DNA of 8,366 nt from Hyphomicrobiales bacterium (lineage in GTDB: Bacteria; Pseudomonadota; Alphaproteobacteria; Rhizobiales; Aestuariivirgaceae). Numbering within the stretch: the stretch's first letter is position 1; each line of letters starts with the position of its first letter. Positions 1 to 5,339 of the stretch are shown here, piece by piece. Where the stretch lies: NCBI GenBank assembly GCA_026996935.1, contig JALWJW010000009.1, positions 1 through 8,366 on the forward strand, in the 5' to 3' direction. The position numbers and the translations under genes are program-made. Under the pieces are notes generated by a model that searched no databases, was not told the origin of the DNA, and saw only the letters and a list, made by a program, of their open reading frames with translations.

Positions 1-1
1 C

Positions 2-1054
2 GATATGGAAGCTGAAAAAATTGAGCGAGAGGCTATTGTTCCGACATTGTTGCGGCTGGCTGTTGACCCGGTCAAAGATATTCGCGTCCTGTTATCGTCT
101 ATTCTTGTTCATGCTGTCGACCTTCATCCGGATCTGGTTTTTTCAATCATTGCAGATGATGAAGATATTTCATTACCGTTTTTGGCTGAAACGCCTTGTC
201 TTGATCGATTGCGCGCGCTGGCGGTGCTTAAGGTTGGTGATAAGGCCCGTCAATTGGTTGTGGCTTCGCGTTCAGATCTGGCGGTTGATGCTATCAAGTA
301 TATTGTTGAAAATTGTGACAGTGATGTTTGTTCCGCCTTGCTTGATAATGAAAAAATTGAAGTGAACACACAAAATTATCGTCGATTATATGTGCGTTTC
401 AGGGAAGTGCCTGAGATTATTGAGCAATTGCTTGAGCGCCATGATTTGCCATTAGAGGTTCGGATTCTTCAAGCTAAACGGGCATCAAATAATGTGCATA
501 AATTGATGGCAGAGCGGGGTTGGATTCCTGCCAATGATGCTGAAGAAATCATTGTTGATGCTGAAGAAACAACTTTGCTGAAAATTCTTTCCAATGCCAG
601 TTTGCAAGAGTTGGATGGACTGATTCCGTTTCTGAGTGGAAAAAATCTTCTTACACCGTCTTTGGTGCTTAGAGCAGCGCTTGGTAATAATTTGACCATC
701 GTTTCGCGCGCGATTGCTTATTTGTCTTCAACGTCAATGGTGAAATTAGAGCGTATGTTTGCCGATAATGCGGTGATGGCGATTAAGTCTTGTTATAACA
801 AGGCAGGGCTGCCCAAGCCATGTTTTCACATTATTCGCGCTGCGTTAGATGTTTCTTGTGATTTGAAAGAAGTTCCTGATCGTTTGGCAAAGCAACAATT
901 TGGTCCAAAACTGGTGGAATATTTAATGACACGATATTCTTCTATTTCTGGGCAAGATAAAACCATGCTGCTTGAGATTGTTGGCCGTTTAAGTGATGAA
1001 AACACCAGAGCATTGGCCAGACGTTTAGCCGAACAGTTTAAGCAGGCGGCTTAA
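2..1054 (+). CDS. DUF2336 family protein, 5' end cut by window edge
   Basis: The protein is helix-rich and built of repeated short amphipathic helices, like a HEAT-type solenoid. Counting from the first in-window Met (base 5), residues about 5-120 show the pattern I associate with DUF2336. There is a run like IVPTLLRLAVDP followed by IRVLLSSILVHAVDLHPDLV, then a low-complexity acidic turn (ADDEDI), a PFLAETPCLDRLRAL-type segment, and a segment around SRSDLAVDAIKYIVE. The reading frame is open to the left edge (a GAT codon precedes the Met). Family members as I recall them have some further N-terminal residues, so the true start probably lies outside the window. No signal peptide, transmembrane segment or catalytic motif is visible. 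The function of DUF2336 is unknown; it is largely an alphaproteobacterial family. The gene stands alone and ends 34 bp before a strong terminator. Family assignment is by pattern memory, moderately sure. Confidence 0.72.
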   Translation, partial: DMEAEKIEREAIVPTLLRLAVDPVKDIRVLLSSILVHAVDLHPDLVFSIIADDEDISLPFLAETPCLDRLRALAVLKVGDKARQLVVASRSDLAVDAIKYIVENCDSDVCSALLDNEKIEVNTQNYRRLYVRFREVPEIIEQLLERHDLPLEVRILQAKRASNNVHKLMAERGWIPANDAEEIIVDAEETTLLKILSNASLQELDGLIPFLSGKNLLTPSLVLRAALGNNLTIVSRAIAYLSSTSMVKLERMFADNAVMAIKSCYNKAGLPKPCFHIIRAALDVSCDLKEVPDRLAKQQFGPKLVEYLMTRYSSISGQDKTMLLEIVGRLSDENTRALARRLAEQFKQAA

Positions 1055-1088
1055 AGAAATTATATTTTACTCCTAAGACAACAAAATT

Positions 1089-1116
1089 ATGCCCGGTTTA
1101 TCCGGGCATTTTTTTT
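1089..1116 (+). terminator. Rho-independent terminator of the DUF2336 gene
   Basis: An 8-bp perfect stem, ATGCCCGG (1089-1096) with CCGGGCAT (1102-1109), encloses a 5-nt loop. It runs straight into a tract of eight T (1109-1116). It lies 34 bp after the DUF2336 stop codon and is oriented for the + strand. On the minus strand the tract after the stem is only a broken T run, so it is mainly a one-way terminator. Confidence 0.9.
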
Positions 1117-1149
1117 GATTGATATTTGGGTTTGAAATGGGGTGGCCGG

Positions 1150-1190
1150 AAAAGAGAAAACGCCGCAGATGTCACCATCTACGGCGTTTC
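1150..1190 (-). terminator. strong Rho-independent terminator ending the putative RNA
   Basis: On the minus strand, AAACGCCG (1189-1182) pairs with CGGCGTTT (1165-1158). This is continued by a U-G pair (1181/1166) and AGATG/CATCT (1180-1176/1171-1167), closing a GUGA tetraloop of the GNRA class (1175-1172). A T-rich tract follows (1160-1150, interrupted by two C). It lies about 130 nt beyond the nadK stop, which is too far to be just the usual nadK end given the weaker terminator at that stop. Confidence 0.82.
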
Positions 1191-1297
1191 AATACTCATC
1201 CGACTTAACTCAAGTCGGTTACGCAACTTACAGATTGAAACTACTGCAAGCTGCTTAATGCTTTCCTAAAGCCATTACAGTTTTGTCATAAAAACTG
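1150..1297 (-). ncRNA. putative structured small RNA with five hairpins and a possible pseudoknot
   Basis: Read on the minus strand, this gap folds into successive, nearly abutting hairpins. H1 is 1297-1278 (7 bp, CAGTTTT/AAAACTG). H2 is 1277-1256 (9 bp with one bulged G). H3 is 1254-1223 (11 bp, 10-nt loop). H4 is 1218-1200 (7 bp). H5 is 1189-1158 (14 bp, GUGA tetraloop), followed by a T-rich tract. H3 has two G-U pairs and H5 has one; on the + strand these become A-C mismatches, so the fold belongs to the minus strand. The H3 loop (1234-1241) is perfectly complementary over 8 nt to 1186-1193, compatible with an H-type pseudoknot. It lies directly downstream of nadK, and no convincing promoter of its own was found, so it may be an independent sRNA or a product of the nadK 3' UTR. 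It does not resemble tmRNA, RNase P, SRP or 6S RNA. Family unknown. Confidence 0.6.
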
Positions 1298-1322
1298 AAA
1301 AAAATTTGACGAAAACGTCAAA
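1298..1322 (-). terminator. weak terminator overlapping the nadK stop codon
   Basis: On the minus strand TTTGACG (1322-1316) pairs with CGTCAAA (1311-1305) around a TTTT loop, followed at once by seven T (1304-1298). The nadK TGA stop lies inside the 5' arm, so a terminating ribosome would cover the hairpin. The stem has only three G/C pairs, so termination is probably partial and read-through into the hairpins beyond is plausible. Confidence 0.6.
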
Positions 1323-2112
1323 AATCGAATTGTTCGTTTAAAACCCGCTCGGCCAGCGAGTGGCCCTTATCAAACAACAACCGAACCGTGAGCTTCTTAT
1401 CTTCGCGCACGGTAACTTTTTTGATATCTCGAAACTCGATATGATCAGCAACGGCTGCAACGGGGCGTTTGGTGCTCTCAAGAATGGTGATTTCAACAAC
1501 AGCTTCATGAGGCAGGATCGCGCCACGCCAACGCCGTGGCCGAAAGGCGCTGATTGGTGTTAAGGCTAATAGAGGCGATCCGATAGGTAAGATAGGGCCG
1601 TGGGCGGATAGATTGTAGGCGGTTGACCCTGTCGGGGTTGCCACAATCAGGCCATCACAAACCAGTTCGGCCAAACGGACTTTGCCATCAATGGTAATTT
1701 CCAATTTCGCTGCCTGATGGGTTTGGCGTAAAAGTGAGACTTCATTAAAGGCTATAGCTTTAAGGCCTTTACCTTCCTGGTTTTGTGCAGTCAGGCTGAG
1801 CGGGTGGATGCGGGTTTCTTCTGCGTTTTTTAAACGCTCCAGCAGGCCGTCTGGACTATAGTCATTCATCATAAAGCCAACAGAGCCCTGGTTCATGCCG
1901 AAAATACGCTGCCCGGTCGTTAGAGTTTCGCGCAGGGTGTGAAGCATTAACCCATCACCGCCAAGGGCAATAATAATATCAGCGTTTTCACTCGCAACAG
2001 TACTATAGCGCTTCTCTAATTCCTGCTTTGCTTCAAGTGCGGAAGGGGTGTCGCTTGCAACGATTGCGATGTTGTTTGTTGCGGTGTTTGTGTTTTTTGT
2101 GTTTGTTGACAT
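1318..2112 (-). CDS. nadK: NAD kinase
   Basis: This is a cytoplasmic enzyme that phosphorylates NAD to NADP using ATP (or polyphosphate in some members), and is normally the only source of NADP in the cell. Visible signatures are ALGGDG at residues 49-54 (Asp53 the expected catalytic residue), MNQGSVGFM (73-81), the FNEVSLLR segment (122-129) with the paired Asn-Glu, and CDGLIVATPTGSTAYNLSA (152-170), the conserved nucleotide-binding run. At 264 aa it is the usual length for the compact bacterial form. The start is ATG with a good AGGA Shine-Dalgarno 5 nt upstream. Residues 2-14 are an Asn/Thr-rich tail before the family-typical IAIVASDTP, so a slightly shorter functional core is likely. It is transcribed alone, divergent from the DUF1636-cobU operon, and no specific link to cobalamin synthesis is evident. 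Confidence 0.96.
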   Translation of the reverse strand: MSTNTKNTNTATNNIAIVASDTPSALEAKQELEKRYSTVASENADIIIALGGDGLMLHTLRETLTTGQRIFGMNQGSVGFMMNDYSPDGLLERLKNAEETRIHPLSLTAQNQEGKGLKAIAFNEVSLLRQTHQAAKLEITIDGKVRLAELVCDGLIVATPTGSTAYNLSAHGPILPIGSPLLALTPISAFRPRRWRGAILPHEAVVEITILESTKRPVAAVADHIEFRDIKKVTVREDKKLTVRLLFDKGHSLAERVLNEQFDF

Positions 2113-2164
2113 TCATTTCCTTTATAGGAAAGAAGAGTTTGATTCAACAAATTGGCCTAAATAT
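2113..2164. promoter_or_regulatory. divergent intergenic region, nadK and DUF1636 operon
   Basis: These 52 bp separate the nadK ATG (minus) from the chosen DUF1636 ATG (plus). The transcripts must start here or inside the opposite gene. For nadK, a TATATT-like -10 on the minus strand (2165-2160) is possible but has no good -35. The region is far too short for a cobalamin riboswitch. No firm promoter call can be made by eye. Confidence 0.35.
2116..2131. repeat. inverted repeat covering the nadK ribosome binding site
   Basis: TTTCCT (2116-2121) and AGGAAA (2126-2131) are perfect 6-nt inverted copies separated by TTAT. On the minus strand the arm nearest nadK is its Shine-Dalgarno sequence, so in the nadK mRNA it could pair with the other arm and hide the site. 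It could equally be a protein-binding palindrome in the 52 bp gap between two divergent genes, or chance. Confidence 0.4.
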
Positions 2165-2542
2165 ATGCGATCTATTGTTTTTTGTACCACTTGCCGACTA
2201 TCTAAAGATGAAAAATGTAATGCTCAGGGTGTTACAGGCGGTGAATTGCTGGCGCGGGAGATGGAGGCTTTGTTGGCTGATAACGGGCGCAGCGACATTA
2301 AAGTTGAACGCCATGAGTGTTTATGGTCATGCAAAGAGCATTGCAATGTTTTGTTGCGCGATACCGAAAAATTTAGCTATTTGACGGGACGATTTGTGCC
2401 TCAACGCGATAATGTTGAAGCCATTCTAGAATGGTTTGATTTGCATGGGCAAAGCGAGGAAGGCGCTGTCGGTTTCAGGCAGTGGCCAGATGGTATGCGG
2501 GGTCATTTTATTGCGCGCATACCGCCGCAGATTGAAGGTTAG
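2165..2542 (+). CDS. DUF1636 family cysteine-rich, predicted metal-binding protein
   Basis: This is a 125-aa soluble protein with six cysteines in two groups: C7-x2-C10 with C18 near the N-terminus, and C52-x3-C56-x3-C60 in an ECLWSCKEHC segment. The C-terminal RQWPDG...GHFIARIPP run (about 105-121) is typical of DUF1636. As known, the family is thioredoxin/ferredoxin-like in its cysteine pattern, is predicted to bind metal or an Fe-S cluster, and tends to occur beside cobalamin genes; its biochemical role is not established. I chose the ATG at 2165. The frame is open further left to an ATG at 2048, but that would overlap nadK by 65 bp and add a chance hydrophobic stretch not seen in the family. 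No clear Shine-Dalgarno precedes 2165. The stop is 2 bp from cobU, so this is the first gene of a three-gene operon. Confidence 0.85.
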   Translation: MRSIVFCTTCRLSKDEKCNAQGVTGGELLAREMEALLADNGRSDIKVERHECLWSCKEHCNVLLRDTEKFSYLTGRFVPQRDNVEAILEWFDLHGQSEEGAVGFRQWPDGMRGHFIARIPPQIEG

Positions 2543-2544
2543 GC

Positions 2545-3060
2545 ATGGCGTTTTGTTCTACATTGGTGCTTGGTGGTGCGCGTTCGGGCAAGAGCGTTTT
2601 TGCGGAAAACCTTGTTTTGGCCAGCGATAAGCCCAAAATTTATATCGCTACAGGGCAAGCGTTTGATGATGAAATGAAAGAGCGCATTGATGAACATAAG
2701 GTTCGTCGTGGCGATGAGTGGCGAACCATCGAAGCCCCACTCGATGTATGTCAGGTTTTGGAAAATGATTGCGCAGGTGCGGCTGTTTTGTTTGATTGCG
2801 TGACGTTGTGGATTTCCAATTTGATGGCTGATGAACGTGATGTGGTTCAAGAGGTTGAACGTTTATGCACGTTGCTCGGTGACCTAAATTGCGATTTAAC
2901 GATTGTTTCAAATGAGGTTGGTTTGGGTATAGTGCCTGAAAATGCACTGGCTCGAAAATTTCGTGATGAGGCAGGTCGTGCCAATCAGATGATTGCGGCA
3001 GCGTGTGACAGGGTTGTGTTTATGGTGGCTGGTTTGCCACTTCACATGAAAGGACAATAA
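2545..3060 (+). CDS. cobU: bifunctional adenosylcobinamide kinase / adenosylcobinamide-phosphate guanylyltransferase
   Basis: CobU (CobP in the aerobic naming) phosphorylates the aminopropanol arm of adenosylcobinamide and then transfers GMP from GTP, giving adenosyl-GDP-cobinamide for CobS/CobV. Sequence signatures are the P-loop GGARSGKS (residues 10-17), YIATGQAFDDEM (33-44) with RIDEHKVRRGDEW (47-59), whose His51 is the expected guanylylated residue, VLFDCVTLWISNL (81-93) as the Walker-B-like region, SNEVGLGIVP (122-131), and FRDEAGRANQMIA (139-151) near the C-terminus. At 171 aa it is normal full length. An AAGG Shine-Dalgarno lies 6 nt before the ATG, inside the end of the DUF1636 gene. 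It sits between DUF1636 and the PPOX gene with gaps of 2 and 1 bp, so the three are surely co-transcribed. Confidence 0.96.
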   Translation: MAFCSTLVLGGARSGKSVFAENLVLASDKPKIYIATGQAFDDEMKERIDEHKVRRGDEWRTIEAPLDVCQVLENDCAGAAVLFDCVTLWISNLMADERDVVQEVERLCTLLGDLNCDLTIVSNEVGLGIVPENALARKFRDEAGRANQMIAAACDRVVFMVAGLPLHMKGQ

Positions 3061-3061
3061 G

Positions 3062-3667
3062 ATGATTTCGAGCATTGAGGAATTAGAAAAAATTTACGGA
3101 TCGCCGCACTCTGCCAGCGTTAAAAAACAGATAGATCATATTTCACCGCTTTACCGAAAATTGATTGAGGCCAGTCCGTTTGTCGCGTTGGCCTCGGTTG
3201 GTCCTGAAGGTATGGACTGCACACCGCGCGGGGATAAAGCAGGTTTTGTTCGTGTGGTTGATGAGAAAACCCTGATGATGCCAGATCGGCGCGGCAATAA
3301 CCGTATTGATACTTTGCGCAATATCATTCGAGATCCGCGGGTGGCATTGTTGTTCTTGATACCAGGGTCTAATACAACTTTTCGCGTTAACGGTGTGGCG
3401 CATTTAACGGCTGACGCAAAGGTTTTGGATTCGTTTAAAGAGGCTGGAAAACCGCCGCGAAGTGTCATTGTTGTTTCGGTTGAAGCGGCTTATTTCCAAT
3501 GTGGACGCGCTGTTATTCGTGCTGGTTTGTGGAAAGATGAAGCACGGGCACTGGGGCAGGATTTACCAACCGCAGGCGAAATGATTGCCGAAACTGTTGG
3601 TGGCGGTGAAGGTGGTAAAGACTACGACACCGCATGGGAAGCGCGCGCTAAGAAATCTTTGTGGTAG
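3062..3667 (+). CDS. pyridoxamine 5'-phosphate oxidase (PPOX) family FMN-dependent flavoprotein
   Basis: This is a 201-aa soluble protein of the split-barrel flavin-binding fold. A long run at about residues 70-102 (TLMMPDRRGNNRIDTLRNI, then DPRVALLFLIPG) fits the FMN-phosphate-binding strand and loop of the PPOX subgroup called MSMEG_1061/DR2398-like. It is preceded by VALASVGPEGMDCTPRGDKAGFV (41-63) and followed by TFRVNGVAHL (106-115). The exact substrate of this subgroup is unknown, so pyridoxamine phosphate oxidation should not be assumed. The start has a good AAAGGA site 7 nt upstream and lies 1 bp after the cobU stop. Its place in a cobalamin operon suggests a flavin or corrinoid reduction role (inference only). 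The stop is 2 bp from the stop of the opposing cbiB gene. Confidence 0.85.
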   Translation: MISSIEELEKIYGSPHSASVKKQIDHISPLYRKLIEASPFVALASVGPEGMDCTPRGDKAGFVRVVDEKTLMMPDRRGNNRIDTLRNIIRDPRVALLFLIPGSNTTFRVNGVAHLTADAKVLDSFKEAGKPPRSVIVVSVEAAYFQCGRAVIRAGLWKDEARALGQDLPTAGEMIAETVGGGEGGKDYDTAWEARAKKSLW

Positions 3668-3669
3668 AA

Positions 3670-4695
3670 TTAAACAAATAACCAGAAGAAAAAGACAATG
3701 ATCGTCATTAACGTCAGGGTTTGAGAATAGAGCCGTAGCGCATGGCGAATGTCTGTCGGGTGCAGTTCGGTGCGGCCATCGCCCATCCAGGGCAGATCGC
3801 CAATACGTCCAGCATAAACACGCGGGCCACCAAGGCGTATATCCAAGGCTCCGGCTATAGCTGCTTCTGGCCAGCCGGCATTGGGTGAAGCGTGTTTTTT
3901 GGCATCATGCCAGATGGTGGCCAAGGCGCGAGATGCGGCCATGGGATTGGTCAGGCTTGTGGCACCAACAAATAAGATACCGGTCAGGCGCGCGCCGAGT
4001 AAATTAACCAGATCATCAAGGCGCGCTGCGGCCCAGCCAAAGGTGAGGTAGCGATCAGATTTATAGCCAATCATGCTGTCGGCGGTGTTGATGACTTTAT
4101 AAACCGCAATACCGGGCAGGCCGAATACCATCAGCCAAAAGGCAGGCGCGATGATGCCGTCAGAGGTGTTTTCAGCAAGGCTTTCAATGGCGGCGCGGGT
4201 GACATCACTGGTGTTAAGGTTGCTGGTATCGCGGCCAACAATATGGCCAACAGCAGCGCGGCCTTCTGCAATGCCGATGTTTAGAGCATCTGCAACACGG
4301 GCGACAAATCTTCGAAGTTCTTTTTGGGCAAGTAATGGTACAGCCAATAAGGCCTCTAAAAGAGCGCCATATTCAACTTGTCTTAGCGTTGCGGCAATGG
4401 GCAGGGTGATGGCCAGCACAAGGGCGATTAAAAGCGTGATGGTTATAATGCCTTTGGTGCGGTTCCAGGTTGGTGATTTATCTGGTGTGTTGAGGGCTTT
4501 GTCCAGTTTTGATAACAAAGCGCCATACCATTCAACGGGGTGGCCGAGGCGTTTGTGGATCCATTTGGGATAGCCGACAATGCGCTCGATTGTCAGGGCA
4601 AGAAAGGCCACAAGAAAAGTATGCGTTAAGTCAAACGCTGGAAAGAATGTTGGAACGATGTGAGGGATTGAAAAATCTGGCAATGTAAATGGCAT
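3670..4695 (-). CDS. cbiB: adenosylcobinamide-phosphate synthase (CbiB/CobD)
   Basis: This is an inner-membrane enzyme that attaches (R)-1-amino-2-propanol or its phosphate to the propionate arm of adenosylcobyric acid, giving adenosylcobinamide (phosphate). Family signatures are GHPVEWYGALLSKLD (51-65), GHIVGRDTSNL (150-160), RAAIESLAENTSDGIIAP (167-184), NTADSMIGYKSDRY (203-216), ARLDDLVNLLGAR (224-236), SPNAGWPEAAIAGAL (270-284) and LGGPRVYAG (288-296). Hydrophobic stretches at about 22-40, 82-103, 180-200 and 326-341 are membrane segments, the last ending at the C-terminus. At 341 aa it is slightly longer than many homologs because of about 20 extra N-terminal residues. The start codon overlaps the bluB stop (TAATG) and has only a weak AAGAAA upstream, so translation probably depends on coupling. 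Last gene of the cobB-cobQ-bluB-cbiB operon; no terminator is visible after it. Confidence 0.95.
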   Translation of the reverse strand: MPFTLPDFSIPHIVPTFFPAFDLTHTFLVAFLALTIERIVGYPKWIHKRLGHPVEWYGALLSKLDKALNTPDKSPTWNRTKGIITITLLIALVLAITLPIAATLRQVEYGALLEALLAVPLLAQKELRRFVARVADALNIGIAEGRAAVGHIVGRDTSNLNTSDVTRAAIESLAENTSDGIIAPAFWLMVFGLPGIAVYKVINTADSMIGYKSDRYLTFGWAAARLDDLVNLLGARLTGILFVGATSLTNPMAASRALATIWHDAKKHASPNAGWPEAAIAGALDIRLGGPRVYAGRIGDLPWMGDGRTELHPTDIRHALRLYSQTLTLMTIIVFFFWLFV

Positions 4696-5339
4696 TAGAG
4701 TTTCTTATAGTATTTTGACAGGTCATCACGGGTTTCCCAGCCAAGGGTTTCCAGTTCTGGTACAAGGCCATCTGTTTGCGGCCAGCCTACGCAAAGATAA
4801 GCGATAAACTGCCAATCATCTGGCGCATCACAGGCTTTGCAAACTTCTTGCGGATCTAAAATTGATACCCAGCCAACGCCAAGGCCGCGCGCACGGGCCG
4901 CCAGCCAAAAGGCGTATATTGCAGTAACAACAGAATAAGCGGCCATTTCAGGCATGGTCATGCGGCCTAATTGTTTTCCCTTTGTAGTGGCGTTATCGGC
5001 AAAGACTGCCAATTGAACAGGGGCCTGGTGCAGGCCCTCTAATTTCAGTTTGGCGTAATTGGTTTTGTCTTTACCACGATAAGTTGCCAATGCGTCAGCG
5101 TTGCATTTCTCAAATGATGTGACGATGTTTTGGCGCCGTTCCGGCTCTTCCAATTCAATGAATCGCCACGGTTGGCTTAAACCGACTGACGGAGACAAAT
5201 TGGCCAGTTTTAGACAGTCTTGTATAAGCTTTGGTTCAACGTTCTGATCGGTGAAATGGCGGACATCACGGCGCAGGGCCAACAGGTCGCAAAACTGGGA
5301 CCAGAAATCATTATCAAATTTTTTGTTTGGATTTGTCAT
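4695..5339 (-). CDS. bluB: 5,6-dimethylbenzimidazole synthase
   Basis: BluB breaks down reduced FMN with oxygen to make 5,6-dimethylbenzimidazole, the lower ligand of B12. It has the nitroreductase-like fold. Visible signatures are LRRDVRHF (22-29), NLSPSVGLSQPWRFI (47-61), LGRMTMPEMAAYSVVTAIY (124-142) and WLAARARGLGVGWVSIL (145-161). Asp25 and Ser159 are probably equivalent to the Asp and Ser shown to matter in Sinorhizobium BluB (assigned by motif position, not alignment). At 214 aa it is the usual length. The ATG overlaps the cobQ stop as ATGA (4-nt overlap), and no Shine-Dalgarno is visible upstream, so translation looks coupled to cobQ. The enzyme needs oxygen, implying an aerobic or microaerobic host. 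Confidence 0.95.
   Translation of the reverse strand: MTNPNKKFDNDFWSQFCDLLALRRDVRHFTDQNVEPKLIQDCLKLANLSPSVGLSQPWRFIELEEPERRQNIVTSFEKCNADALATYRGKDKTNYAKLKLEGLHQAPVQLAVFADNATTKGKQLGRMTMPEMAAYSVVTAIYAFWLAARARGLGVGWVSILDPQEVCKACDAPDDWQFIAYLCVGWPQTDGLVPELETLGWETRDDLSKYYKKL

Noticed and set aside
1117..1149. Short G-rich stretch between the two terminators.
   Set aside because: No open frame, repeat or stable stem was seen; it appears to be plain spacer.
1150..1297. Possible tmRNA, 6S RNA, SRP RNA or RNase P RNA on the minus strand.
   Set aside because: No TΨC-like segment, no single long interrupted hairpin closing both ends, no SRP tetraloop domain and no RNase P core sequences; the length and the tandem-hairpin layout do not fit.
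2106..2111. Perfect TTGACA that could be a -35 box on the + strand.
   Set aside because: It is formed by the nadK start codons read backwards, and no -10-like hexamer lies at 16-18 bp; the TATA-like run nearby is only 11 bp away.
2048..2164. In-frame upstream extension of the DUF1636 gene, giving a hydrophobic, membrane-like N-terminus of 39 residues.
   Set aside because: It overlaps the nadK start by 65 bp. Its hydrophobic Val/Phe run is just the antisense of the Asn/Thr-rich nadK tail, and the conserved family N-terminus begins at the Met at 2165.
4151..4573. Open frame of 140 codons on the + strand.
   Set aside because: It lies wholly antisense to cbiB, resembles no family, has no ribosome site, and is explained by the codon bias of the real gene. 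The same holds for the other long antisense frames within cobQ, cobU and nadK.
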